56,650 nt of DNA from Aphodosoma sp051870875 (GTDB taxonomy: Bacteria > Bacteroidota > Bacteroidia > Bacteroidales > Paludibacteraceae), in the NCBI GenBank assembly GCA_051870875.1, contig JBJECG010000011.1, positions 1 to 56,650 on the forward strand, written 5' to 3'. Below, one piece after another: positions 17,574 through 26,339 of the stretch. The position numbers and the translations under genes were made by a program. The notes beneath the pieces were generated by a model. It saw only the letters and a list, made by a program, of their open reading frames with translations. It had not been told where the DNA came from and searched no databases. Position 1 is the stretch's first letter. Every line of letters begins with the position of its first letter.

Positions 17574-18158
17574 TCACCTGGCAGCAGCGTAGCGGGCTTC
17601 GATTACATTCCAGTCCAGTATCTCCCATAAGGCGGCGATGTAGTCCGGACGGCGGTTGCGGTAATCGATATAGTAGGCATGTTCCCACACATCGAATGTC
17701 ATCAGAGGAGTGAGACCTTTGGTAAGTGGGCATCCTGCGTTCTGCTCTTGCGATATTACAAGTCTGCCGTCTTTGTCGACCGAAAGCCAGGCCCAACCAG
17801 ATCCGAAAAGAGTGGCGGCGGCATTGTTGAACTCTGCACGGAATGCGTCTATACTGCCCCATTGTGCGGTGATTTTGTCGGCAAGCGCACCTTTGACAGG
17901 GGTTTTTGTGCCGAATTGGGCGAAATAGAACGTGTGGTTCCATACCTGTGCCGCATTGTTGTAGATACCACCTGTTGCACTGAGCATTATCTCTTCGAGG
18001 GTCTTGTTTTCAAAATCCGTGCCGTCAATCAGCCTGTTCAGGTTGGTGACATAAGCGTTGTGATGCTTGTCGTGGTGATATTCCAAAGTTTCCTTGCTGA
18101 TGACCGGTGCCAATGCAGTGTAGGCGTAAATCAGTGCCGGTAGTGTGAATTTTGCCAT
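17574..18158 (-). CDS. sodB: Superoxide dismutase, Fe/Mn family
   Basis: A 194-residue cytosolic enzyme that dismutates superoxide to oxygen and hydrogen peroxide. The start at 18158 (MAKFTLPALIYAYTALAPVI) gives the normal N-terminus; the upstream ATG at 18230 adds 24 residues not typical of the family. Metal ligands are His28, His75 (VWNHTFYF), Asp156 and His160 (DVWEHAYYIDY). Gln71 in NNAAQVWNH is the arrangement seen in iron-type enzymes, though Bacteroidales enzymes can work with either metal. It stands alone between two terminators. Confidence 0.95.
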   Translation of the reverse strand: MAKFTLPALIYAYTALAPVISKETLEYHHDKHHNAYVTNLNRLIDGTDFENKTLEEIMLSATGGIYNNAAQVWNHTFYFAQFGTKTPVKGALADKITAQWGSIDAFRAEFNNAAATLFGSGWAWLSVDKDGRLVISQEQNAGCPLTKGLTPLMTFDVWEHAYYIDYRNRRPDYIAALWEILDWNVIEARYAAAR

Positions 18159-18310
18159 AGTGATAAGGGTGTTAGTGTTATTAATTGAGTTGTTGGTTTC
18201 TGTCTTTAGATTATGCAAAAGGCGTGCCAATGCGGGTGTGTTTTGGGGGAGTTATGGCAATTATTGTGGTGGTGGAGTGACTACATCTCGTGGCAGAGTA
18301 CCAAAGACAG

Positions 18311-18347
18311 GGTTCTGCAAATCGCGTAGAAAGCGAATTGCAGAACC
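18311..18347 (-). terminator. Terminator after the M6 metallopeptidase gene
   Basis: Hairpin ggttctgcaa (18311-18320) with ttgcagaacc (18338-18347), extended by atcgc/gcgaa with one mismatch. It lies about 40 bases past the M6 stop on the minus strand. Confidence 0.65.
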
Positions 18348-18385
18348 TTATTTGTTTATCCGTATATTTTATTGGTGTTATGCGG

Positions 18386-20947
18386 CTATTTTATGCGGAG
18401 TCGGGCGGTGTTGACGACATTGCCGCCGATGATGAGGCGGACTATGTAGTCGCCGGGGGCGAGACCGGCAATGTTGATTTGGGTGTCGGGGTTGTTTTCG
18501 GGCATGTCGAGGCTGCGCACCATTCCGAACTGCTTGTGCCACAGTTCGAGGCGGTATGCTCCGTTGTAAGGTTCTTCGTATGTGCCGGAGAATGCGTCGA
18601 AAGCGGCGGCGGAGAGTGCAGACGGCTCACCGTCAGTGCTTTCCGCGCCGGAGCGCATGACCACGGAGAAGTCGGCCGTACCTTCTGCCGGGTTGCGGGG
18701 GATGACAACCGCTTGCTGCAATATCTGATATGACACGGATGTTTCGTTGTAAGGACTGCAACCGTTTTCATCTATGACACGGATATTCAATGTGCCGGCT
18801 TTGTTGGGTGCTATACTAATCTGCGTTTTACCTTTTTCTATATAAGAGGAGGACATGGCAGAACCTGATATGATCCACGAAATGCCGTCAATCGGTCCGT
18901 CGACGAGATTTTCGACAGAAAAAGTGTATGTACCACCCACAAAATACATAGGCATTGAATTATGGCTCTTTATTTTCACGTACTTGAAAATCGGAAGATC
19001 AACCTCTTTGGTCATGGTGTATGTTTGATTGTGGAGGTTGACAACGGCGCGCAAGGTTTTCTTGCCTGAAGAATAGAAAGGTACACTTTCTCCTGTGGAG
19101 GGATTGACAGCAATGTAACCGTCGCGTATGTAGGTGGCGGAAGACCTGTCGGATGATGTAACTTTCAGACCGGGTTTGACAAACTGACCGTCATCGCCGA
19201 CACAGCCCCATTTTGTGGTGGCGGCAGAGGGGACATTGTCGATGGTGTAGGTCTCATCGTCACAGAATTTGTAAGTGCCTTCGATTGTGGGGTTGAGCAT
19301 GAAGCGGACAACTGTTTCGCCATTGATGGTGGCTGCGTGTATCATGGTGATGTCCTTGGGCGAGGACAAGGGCTGCTGTGACCAACCGAGGTTGTTAGGT
19401 GTAGTTGTGGAAGTGAAGAACGGTTTGGGAGCCAATGGATTTGTGAAAGATCTGCTAATATAAATACTATCATACGAACCTACACCGCCACCAGGCACAG
19501 ATTCAGTACTATGCGGGTTTACAACATACAGCCGTTGAGGATGTCCGACATTTACATCATTGTTTTTCCACCAAGATTTATTCAGGGCATTGTTCATATC
19601 CGAGTGGACGTGAAATACAACCAATCCCTTGTGGTTATATCTGTCATTTATATAGTCCTGCTGTTTGTTTTCCAACAAGAAGAAATCGCCTGCCGCTGTT
19701 GTCAGGCGGTATATGCGGTTTGCCCCCGTTTCGGCAGGATAGAGGGTGTATAGCTTGTTTGTGCCGTTCAACTCCTGCGCAGTACTCCAATTCCAGAGAT
19801 AGCATTTAAGCCATGGATTGGGATGAGCGGGTGATTTAGAATCATTATTCCAACTTCCGCTACCCATTAAATCCCAGCGTCCAGTACCTTTGAAGTTACC
19901 ACCAGATCCAGCATAATCACTGTCGTAAAAATCCATAGCACCCATTAGATGCCCAACTTCATGACAAACAGTACCAATTCCCCTTGGATTGTCTGTATAT
20001 AATTCAGCACTCATACAATATTTCTGTATATATACGCCATCTTTTTTTGTTTTGGCTATATATCCTTGATGCGGCCAGATGTGGTTCATTCTTTCTTCGT
20101 TAGACACCCATGGTTGGGTCTCATCTGCACCTCTTCCTGCATATATTATAACAACACCTTCAACCCAATTGTCATTATTATTGTCAAACAGACTCATATC
20201 TACATTGTTTGCAGCGAAATCAACAGCCTTTTTAATCAATTCTTTCGCAGCTTGCGGACCATTATTTTCCCCATAGTTTTTTTGCGTTTTTGAAACTGTG
20301 TATGGTCCAACTACAGTGATCTGCGGTTGCAAATGCCCATAAGAGGCATTATGCCAAAATTTCTTGAAACTTTCTCCTGTATTGGAACAGTTGGATGTGG
20401 GCAATGTCGTTGCATTGAACAAATCTTGATAATATTGCTTGACGGTATTGACATTCTGGAATTGAACATCAGGGAATTGAACAAGAATCACCAACAGCTT
20501 AGGCGCACCAGTATGAGGAAACGGAACTTCCGCTTTATCGTAAACAATAACACGTGAAGATTTTGAAGAAGTCTCATGCTGGACGCTGTCTGCATAGATG
20601 TATTTTTCTGATTTATTAGAAATCAGCATCTCGTTTATTATTTCTCTTATGTCTTGCTCGGATTGTTTCGGAACAATGTGCGTATCTTTGTCCGAAACCA
20701 ATGTGTTGGAAGCTACAATACGACCCTCAACAGCAGAGGCATAAACCCACGCACCTGATGCATTCTGTACTATCACTTGTCCTGTTGTGTTTTCTTCATA
20801 CCAAGCTCCATACTCGTCACCGTGCAAGCTGATTAGAATGGTATCTCCATTGGGTTGAACAACTTTAACCGGTGTGTTATTTGCGGGATTGGCAAACAAA
20901 ACGATTGTCGCAATTGCAGCTATACTGCTTAATATTAACTTTTTCAT
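18386..20947 (-). CDS. Secreted M6-family metallopeptidase (immune inhibitor A type)
   Basis: An 853-residue exported zinc peptidase. The start at 20947 gives the signal peptide MKKLILSSIAAIATIVLFA; the ATG at 20962 is 5 codons earlier and less likely. An N-terminal segment (VVQPNGDTILISLHGDEYG) is typical of Bacteroidota M6 proteins. The zinc site is HEVGH at 329-333, followed by GAMDFYD (third ligand region) and the Met-turn WDLMGSGSW. After the peptidase come Ig-like beta domains and a C-terminal segment (QINIAGLAPGDYIVRLIIGG) resembling a T9SS sorting domain, though less clear than in the C25 proteins. It begins 11 bases after a lipoprotein gene, forming a two-gene unit. Confidence 0.88.
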   Translation of the reverse strand: MKKLILSSIAAIATIVLFANPANNTPVKVVQPNGDTILISLHGDEYGAWYEENTTGQVIVQNASGAWVYASAVEGRIVASNTLVSDKDTHIVPKQSEQDIREIINEMLISNKSEKYIYADSVQHETSSKSSRVIVYDKAEVPFPHTGAPKLLVILVQFPDVQFQNVNTVKQYYQDLFNATTLPTSNCSNTGESFKKFWHNASYGHLQPQITVVGPYTVSKTQKNYGENNGPQAAKELIKKAVDFAANNVDMSLFDNNNDNWVEGVVIIYAGRGADETQPWVSNEERMNHIWPHQGYIAKTKKDGVYIQKYCMSAELYTDNPRGIGTVCHEVGHLMGAMDFYDSDYAGSGGNFKGTGRWDLMGSGSWNNDSKSPAHPNPWLKCYLWNWSTAQELNGTNKLYTLYPAETGANRIYRLTTAAGDFFLLENKQQDYINDRYNHKGLVVFHVHSDMNNALNKSWWKNNDVNVGHPQRLYVVNPHSTESVPGGGVGSYDSIYISRSFTNPLAPKPFFTSTTTPNNLGWSQQPLSSPKDITMIHAATINGETVVRFMLNPTIEGTYKFCDDETYTIDNVPSAATTKWGCVGDDGQFVKPGLKVTSSDRSSATYIRDGYIAVNPSTGESVPFYSSGKKTLRAVVNLHNQTYTMTKEVDLPIFKYVKIKSHNSMPMYFVGGTYTFSVENLVDGPIDGISWIISGSAMSSSYIEKGKTQISIAPNKAGTLNIRVIDENGCSPYNETSVSYQILQQAVVIPRNPAEGTADFSVVMRSGAESTDGEPSALSAAAFDAFSGTYEEPYNGAYRLELWHKQFGMVRSLDMPENNPDTQINIAGLAPGDYIVRLIIGGNVVNTARLRIK

Positions 20948-20958
20948 GATATGCAAAT

Positions 20959-21477
20959 TCATTTCATTGAAAAATTGGTGAATTTAACCAAATCGTAAAG
21001 ATATGTGCTGTTCATAAAGAACTCGCCGCAGTCATCACAAGGAATTGCCGGACCTCTCTGTGTTGTTTCAGTTCCAGAGATTATCGGAATGTTGGCTTGA
21101 GGTGCAGACCACTCTCCCCCTTCAAAAGGCATGTTTTGGTCGCAGTCATATCCCCCATAGATTGTGATTAGGAAGTAGTCTTCAGAGTCGAAAAATACAA
21201 GTTCGTGTGTCTTTAATATAAAGTAGTCAACACCTGTGCTGTCCAAACGATAGACACTCATTGTGAAGTTGGCATTAACGCCTTCGTTGGATTGTTTTGT
21301 CCAGGAACGGTATATTTTGTTCAGCCAGTCGATATTTTCGACGGGGTCGGTTACGCCACAGACTTCGGCATCGTGATTGACGTAGGATTCGTGGAGGCGT
21401 TTTACATTTGGCTTTTGTTCGCAGCCTGCCGCAAAGAGTATGAGGAGCGGGAGGGCGAGGGTGATAAATTTCTTCAT
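20959..21477 (-). CDS. Small lipoprotein paired with the intact M6 peptidase
   Basis: A 172-residue lipoprotein: MKKFITLALPLLILFAAGCE with lipid Cys19. I chose the ATG at 21477, which is where the signal peptide shared with its paralogue at 22917 begins. The mature protein opens with EVCGVTDPVENIDWLNKI, a pattern (CGV-DP--N--WL) also present in the paralogue (EVCGVKDPANNIGWLKEQ); the rest has diverged strongly. It is translated 11 bases ahead of the M6 gene, so dosage is coupled. A surface or periplasmic partner, inhibitor or targeting factor for the peptidase is plausible but unproven. Confidence 0.8.
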   Translation of the reverse strand: MKKFITLALPLLILFAAGCEQKPNVKRLHESYVNHDAEVCGVTDPVENIDWLNKIYRSWTKQSNEGVNANFTMSVYRLDSTGVDYFILKTHELVFFDSEDYFLITIYGGYDCDQNMPFEGGEWSAPQANIPIISGTETTQRGPAIPCDDCGEFFMNSTYLYDLVKFTNFSMK

Positions 21478-21553
21478 AACTTTAATGTTTTTAGAAGTTG
21501 AAAAATAGAATTTGGCGAGATACTGATTGAATGTGGCTTGTGTGACAAGCCGA
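21417..21553. repeat. 137-bp exact direct repeat, copy 1 (copy 2 at 22857-22993)
   Basis: The 137 bases are identical to 22857-22993, an offset of exactly 1440. The repeat spans the signal-peptide coding part of the lipoprotein gene and about 75 bases upstream of it. It marks the boundary of a module duplication; the M6 pseudogene stops precisely at its edge. Confidence 0.95.
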
Positions 21554-22394
21554 ATTACCATCACAACGATCATCACTACCATATCCGGCATATACGATAT
21601 TGACTGCATCGACAGTGTTATCGCCGTCTGCACCATCAAAGTCTTTCATATTTACAACTTTAGCCGCAGCTTTCACTGCCTCCGCCGCCAATTTCCTTGC
21701 ATTGGTGAAATCTTTGATCTTTGTCCAATATTTATTTTTATTCTTCGATGCTGTAAACGGACCTACGACTACAGACGATACATTGAGTTTTCCGTAGGAA
21801 GCCTCCTTCCAGTAATCGGAAACTGAGCCAGTAGGCACATTGTCGCCATGCGCTATGAAGTTATGCTGATTCATCATATTAGTATAATATTGCTTTACAG
21901 AATCAGGGTTTTGGAAGTGACAGTCGGGAAACTGTATGAGAATAGTCAGAATCTTTACACTGCCGGTTTTGACGGCGGATTCGCCGCTTACCTTTCGGGC
22001 TTGTGCACCGGTACATTTTCCGAACTGTCGTTGTCTGATTGCATCAATTCGGCTTTTGTCTGCTGCCGTAACAAGGAGAGATGCGCCCTGACCTGTCGTT
22101 GGTCAATGGTATTGCCGTCAGATAATTTGGAGATACCGAACTTCGACACAATATCGGCAAGCCGGATTGTGTCATTTACAACGGCAGAGGCATAACGCCA
22201 ATAGCCGTCGGCAGCTTTTTCGATGATATATCCGTCGAGGTTTCATACCATGAGCCGTACTCATCGCCAACAAGACGAATCGTTATAGTATCGCCATTAG
22301 GCTGTGTTACTTTTGCTGGGGTCGGGTCTGCCGGAGCTGCGACGGCATAGATTGCGGCGAACAATAATGCCAACAAAATAACAGTATGTTTCAT
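21554..22394 (-). pseudogene. Truncated, frameshifted M6 metallopeptidase
   Basis: Starts MKHTVILLALLFAAIYAVAA and continues VTQPNGDTITIRLVGDEYGS, matching the intact M6 gene. One frameshift lies near 22240 (after YETST; the other frame continues DGYIIEKAADGYWRYASAVV) and another near 21990 (into SVKILTILIQFPD, matching KLLVILVQFPDVQF). The match runs to IVYAGYGSDD (intact copy IIYAGRGADE) and ends at the direct repeat, before the zinc motif. It therefore cannot be active. Left over from duplication of the lipoprotein-M6 module. Confidence 0.88.
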
Positions 22395-22419
22395 TGTGAA
22401 TTGTTCTTTAAATGTTAAT

Positions 22420-22917
22420 TTACAGGTGTGTTTTGATGCGGGCTATGAAATCTACGAATGTGTGGGTGCGGAAAAACTTATCGCATTCATCCCAGTAATG
22501 TGGGGGGCCTGCACAAACTGTGGGGACAGGGGAGTACTGGATGTCGTGAGAACGTGGTGTGGTGGGGGGATTGGAATTGAAATCGTACCATGGATCGGAC
22601 CAATATCCACCATCAATGAAGTCGCCGGCACAATTCAGTATCCGTACTCTTGTACGGTCGGTTTGTTCAATAATTACGATAACGAGTTCACCTGCAGAAT
22701 CGGAATAAACACAATAGTCATCATGAAAGGAGTCGTAATAATCATGGAGGCGGTAGTCATCCAGTTGTTCTTTCAACCAGCCGATGTTGTTAGCGGGGTC
22801 TTTGACTCCGCAAACTTCGATGTCGGGATTGGTATAGATGTCTGTTTTGTATTTCCGTTCGCAGCCTGCCGCAAAGAGTATGAGGAGCGGGAGGGCGAGG
22901 GTGATAAATTTCTTCAT
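22420..22917 (-). CDS. Small lipoprotein preceding the broken M6 copy
   Basis: A 165-residue lipoprotein with the same signal peptide as its paralogue at 21477 (MKKFITLALPLLILFAAGCE) and the conserved EVCGVKDPANNIGWLKEQ opening. The remainder is unrelated by eye (YDSFHDDYCVYSD; GGYWSDPWYDFNS). Its frame is intact although the M6 gene 25 bases downstream is a pseudogene, so it is an orphan partner. Function unknown. Confidence 0.8.
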   Translation of the reverse strand: MKKFITLALPLLILFAAGCERKYKTDIYTNPDIEVCGVKDPANNIGWLKEQLDDYRLHDYYDSFHDDYCVYSDSAGELVIVIIEQTDRTRVRILNCAGDFIDGGYWSDPWYDFNSNPPTTPRSHDIQYSPVPTVCAGPPHYWDECDKFFRTHTFVDFIARIKTHL

Positions 22918-22993
22918 AACTTTAATGTTTTTAGAAGTTGAAAAATAGAATTTGGCGAGATACTGATTGAATGTGGCTTGTGTGACAAGCCGA
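22857..22993. repeat. 137-bp exact direct repeat, copy 2 (copy 1 at 21417-21553)
   Basis: Second copy; see 21417-21553. Past 22993 the sequence differs from copy 1, where the M6 pseudogene begins. Confidence 0.95.
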
Positions 22994-23133
22994 GATGCCT
23001 GCTTCCCGATTCAGAGTCTCAGTTTCGGACGGAGCGGGAGCAGGCGGAGATTTCCCAGTTGAAGAAGAAGTTTTTGTATGTGAGGTGAGGTTTTATGATG
23101 ATGTGAGTGTTTATAGATTTGTCATGTGTGGGG

Positions 23134-23165
23134 CAAAGGTAAAATTTTGTTTCGGAATTTGCAAG
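23134..23165 (-). promoter_or_regulatory. Putative promoter of the lipoprotein-M6 modules
   Basis: On the minus strand CTTG (23165-23162), 20 nt, then TACCTTTG (23141-23134). The -7 box is perfect and the -33 has one mismatch. Transcription would enter the 22917 lipoprotein after a leader of about 210 nt. Confidence 0.55.
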
Positions 23166-23269
23166 GGAAATGGTGTTTTGTTTTATAGTGAGTGATGCGT
23201 GTGTTGGGTTGTTTTGTTTTTGGATGGTTAGATGGCGGATTTTAACATTTGAGGAGGGGCGGATGAGGG

Positions 23270-23447
23270 GAGGGTGTGAAGATTTGAAATCACACTCTTT
23301 GTCGGTACATTTGGCAATCTTCGGATAGATGCGCACTGTCTCCTTTTTGCAGATGGGGCAGGCAATAAGGTTTTCTTCTCTAATGGTTGATATTCCGCAT
23401 CGGAGCATTTCTTTGCATATTTTATAGTTGTATATACTTTGCTTCAT
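23270..23447 (-). pseudogene. Fragment of a topoisomerase-type C-terminal zinc ribbon
   Basis: The minus strand encodes KQSIYNYKICKEMLRCGIST followed by ACPICKKETVRIYPKIAKCT, with a CPxC...C...C zinc-ribbon pattern like the C-terminal fingers of DNA topoisomerase I/III from Bacteroidales conjugative elements. After that the frame runs into unrelated AT-rich sequence. I read it as a leftover from a mobile element; the family call is tentative. Confidence 0.45.
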
Positions 23448-23462
23448 ACAAATAAGTTTATA

Positions 23463-23503
23463 TAAAAAACCGTTTGAGGACACAATAAATGCCCTCAAAC
23501 AGA
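23463..23503 (-). terminator. Terminator of the double-glycine peptide gene
   Basis: Stem gtttgagg (23472-23479) with cctcaaac (23493-23500), followed on the minus strand by T6 (23469-23464). It lies 23 bases after the peptide's stop codon, a classic intrinsic terminator. Confidence 0.8.
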
Positions 23504-23525
23504 CTGATTCAAATAAATATTATTA

Positions 23526-23690
23526 CTACTTGCATTTATTGGTAATGCATTGGTATATATTTATATCATCAGTTTGTTCAGACTGTTCTGTCCGACCTCC
23601 AAGAATTTCCAATGTTTCGAATTGAGATAATTCTTCTGGCGAAAAATGAACTTCTTCAGTTCCTTTTCTAGTCAAATCTTTTGTTTTCAT
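23526..23690 (-). CDS. Small precursor-like peptide with double-glycine leader
   Basis: A 54-residue peptide: MKTKDLTRKGTEEVHFSPEE, then LSQFETLEILGG (GG at 31-32), then a 22-residue tail RTEQSEQTDDINIYQCITNK ending in CK, with two Cys at 48 and 53. A hydrophobic-acidic leader ending in L-x-I-L-G-G is the signature of peptides cut and exported by C39-type peptidase ABC transporters; Bacteroidales encode many such bacteriocin or RiPP-like precursors. It has its own intrinsic terminator. No modification or transport gene is near; the surroundings are IS debris, so it may be an orphan of a lost cluster or use a distant exporter. Confidence 0.6.
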   Translation of the reverse strand: MKTKDLTRKGTEEVHFSPEELSQFETLEILGGRTEQSEQTDDINIYQCITNKCK

Positions 23691-23839
23691 AATACAAAAA
23701 TTTAGAATGTGAATAATGTTTGATTATAGACACGCATATCTGTATGTCTATGAATCTGCTCGCAATTTACAACTTTTTTCTATTCACGCAATAGGTTTTG
23801 AATATATTCGAGAAAAAATCAAAAACTGTCATTGCTCAG

Positions 23840-24706
23840 CAGATATGGTGCTCTATTTCAACAGATAAGCAGGGAGATAAAACGCAACAGCAACGAACAC
23901 GGCTGGTATCTTTACAAGGAAGCCGATGAAATGGCACATATCCGGCGCGAACGGTTATCGTAGAACCGACGTTTGCCCCAACACATTGTAAAAGAGACGT
24001 TAAGACTTCTGGTTGAGAAGGATTGGTCGCTGGAACAGATATCGGGGTATTTGCAGGTGCACAAGCATATCTGCATCTCACACGAGAGCATCTACCGACT
24101 TGTACGTGCCGATGAGAGCGGAGAGTTGAGAAAACACACCCGGCATGGCATGAAGTACCGCCGTCATGTAAAAAAGCAAAAAAAAGGGACAGGCTCGAAC
24201 ATACCAAACCGCATCAGCATCCACTACCGACCGCTTAAAGCCGATGGTACACGCTTTGGCGACCGGGAGCTGGACCTCGTTGTCGGAAAAGGTCAGAAAA
24301 GCGCACTCGTCACGTTTACCTAACGCTCGACAAACTACATAATGATAGGATATATAACTAATAGAAAGCCAGATACCGTAGCAAAGAAAGTATGGTAGCT
24401 GCTACTGCTGTTCAAGAATACTGATGCGCCGAAAACAATTACAACGGACAATGGTGTCGAGTTCAGGAACCATGAATGGATTGCGAAAAAGCTTGAAACA
24501 ACCGTATACTTTGCCGACCCATACTGAGCGTGGCAGAAAGGTGCTATCAAAGCGCAAACAAACTTATGCGTCAGTATTTCTATAAAGATACTGATTTTAA
24601 CTTAACCAATCATAATGTGGATATTCAATACAAAATCGATGCAAGACCGCGGCAGAAAATAATGTTTTTTACCCCAAAAGAGGTGTTTTACAAACTTTGT
24701 CGCTAA
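23840..24706 (+). pseudogene. Degenerate IS30-family transposase
   Basis: Pieces of one transposase lie in order but in several frames: SREIKRNSNEHGWYLYKEAD near 23870, then 23973-24323 (SLEQISGYLQVH, ISHESIYRLV, KYRRHVKK, NIPNRISI, RFGDRELDLVVGKGQKSA), then TTDNGVEFRNHEWIAKKL near 24450 with the second DDE Asp, and a C-terminal end near 24700. Multiple stops and frameshifts make it inactive. It resembles the IS4351-like group common in Bacteroides. Confidence 0.8.
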
Positions 24707-24910
24707 TTTTGCACTTACTTGTTGAGAGTGCCAAATTCCGATAGAGAGTTACAGTGCAAGAGAAGTGTCAATACAGTTCACAGAACCTATATTTGGGGAA
24801 TATCAACAGTGTGTATCAAGCACTGTTATGACATTCATACAGTAAATCACAAAAGCCGATAAAACTTCCTATTTGAACATTAAGTGTTCATGTATAGAAG
24901 TTGCATATGC
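24707..24910. other. Spacer between IS30 remnant and IS481-family element
   Basis: No gene seen. Two short inverted repeats only (cagtg...cactg near 24811-24827 and gaaca...tgttc near 24877). Confidence 0.5.
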
Positions 24911-26156
24911 TGTAATAGTCAAGACTTAATCTGACAGTTACGCATAAAAAGAATAATTTTGTAACAGAAAACAGATTGAGTTATGACAACATCAGAAAAA
25001 GTCATCAAGAACAAACTGGGACTGCTTGAACTCTACCAACAGTCAGGAAACGTATCACGTGCCTGCAAGATCATGGGCTACACCGTGAGAGCTTTTATCG
25101 TTTTAAGCAGCTGTATGAACAAGGAGGTGAAGTTGCCTTGCAGGAGATTTCACGCCGTAATCCTGTCATAAAGAACCGTGTGGAAGAACACATTGAGCAG
25201 GCTGTAGTAGGAATGGCAATAGACAATCCGGCGTTGGGGCACGTCCGTGTATCCAATGAGTTGCGGAAGAAGGGTATTCTTATTTCGCCGAGCAGAGTGC
25301 GCTCCATTTGGCTGCGGCACGATATGGATACCTTTCAGAAACGACTGAAGGCATTGTCCGCACAGATGGAACAGGAAGGCATAATCCTCGACGAGAACCA
25401 GGTTGCGGCATTGGAGAAGGCAAAGGAAGAGAAACAGGCTCATGGAGAGATAGAAACCTATTATCCAGGTTTTCTTGTCGCACAGGATACTTATTATGTG
25501 GGGCACATCAAAGGTGTCGGACACATTTACCAGCAGACAGTCATTGACACTTACTCCAAAATCGGATTTGCCAAGTTGTATGACAGGAAGAATGCTCTTG
25601 TTGCGGCTGACATGCTCAATGACAGGGTAGTTCCTTTCTTCGGGCAGCATGACTTAAAGTTAATGCGTATGCTCACTGACAGAGGAACGGAATACTGTGG
25701 AAACAGAGAGAACCATGAGTATGAACTGTATCTGGCCGTGGAGGATATAGACCATTCTAAAATCAAGGCGAAAAACCCGCAGACAAACGGCATCTGCGAG
25801 AGATTCAACAGAACCGTGCAGAACGAGTTCTATGCTATCGCATTCAGAAAGAAAATCTATACCACTATTGAACAGCTACAAACAGACCTCGATGCGTGGA
25901 TGAACTCGTACAACACGGAAAGAGCACATTCCGGGAAGTACTGTTTCGGGAAAACGCCCATGCATACGTTTATCGAAGGGATCGCCGTGGCAAGGAAATA
26001 CCAGCTCCAAAAACAAGATGTAATAAAACCGAATGACGTTCATAAAACGCCATCCGGTTCTGAGAATGAAGAAAGTTGTGTAACTTTGCAACAAATAGCT
26101 GACAGTTTTTTTGTCCGATAGCAAACAAACTGTCAGATTAAGTCTTGACTATTACA
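24911..26156 (+). mobile_element. IS481-family insertion sequence, 1246 bp, with perfect 29-bp terminal inverted repeats
   Basis: The ends are tgtaatagtcaagacttaat... (24911-24939) and its exact complement (26128-26156), starting TGT and ending ACA. Two further flanking bases on each side also pair (gc/gc). No clear target duplication is visible. It carries one transposase gene, inactivated by a one-base deletion. Ends being perfect suggests recent arrival. Confidence 0.9.
24983..26121 (+). pseudogene. IS481-family transposase with a one-base deletion
   Basis: Begins MTTSEKVIKNKLGLLELYQQ with a helix-turn-helix (SRACKIMGY), then loses frame at about 25083. In the other frame it continues RESFYRFKQLYEQGGEVALQ and runs unbroken to 26121. 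DDE residues are visible: Asp in QDTYYVG, Asp in LTDRGTEYCG and Glu in GICERFNRT. The remaining domain is of normal IS481 size. As IS481 transposases use one frame, this is a disabling mutation, not programmed frameshifting. Confidence 0.85.
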
Positions 26157-26263
26157 GCTATACCATGGCAAACCGGATGAATCTTTTGCCGTAATCATGG
26201 AACCGTTCCACGGATGGAGCATTTATACCTAAATTTTCATCATACTGCTTTATCTGTAACTGT

Positions 26264-26315
26264 GCGAAAATGGTGCAGAGGTAATCAATATCCGATTACT
26301 TATGCACCATTTTCG
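26264..26315 (-). terminator. Large hairpin between IS element and AAA ATPase gene
   Basis: cgaaaatggtgca (26265-26277) pairs with its complement at 26303-26315, with an inner stem gtaatc/gattac (26281-26286 and 26294-26299). It lies 24 bases after the stop of the minus-strand ATPase gene and is its likely terminator. Between it and the IS there is the tail of an unrecognised plus-strand frame (HGKPDESFAVIMEPFHGW). Confidence 0.6.
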
Positions 26316-26339
26316 TGCGTTGTTGGTACAGTAGTGGAT

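Noticed and set aside
24983..25140. Programmed frameshift in the IS481-type transposase
   Set aside because: No slippery heptamer at the break, and the family uses a single frame; one missing base explains it.
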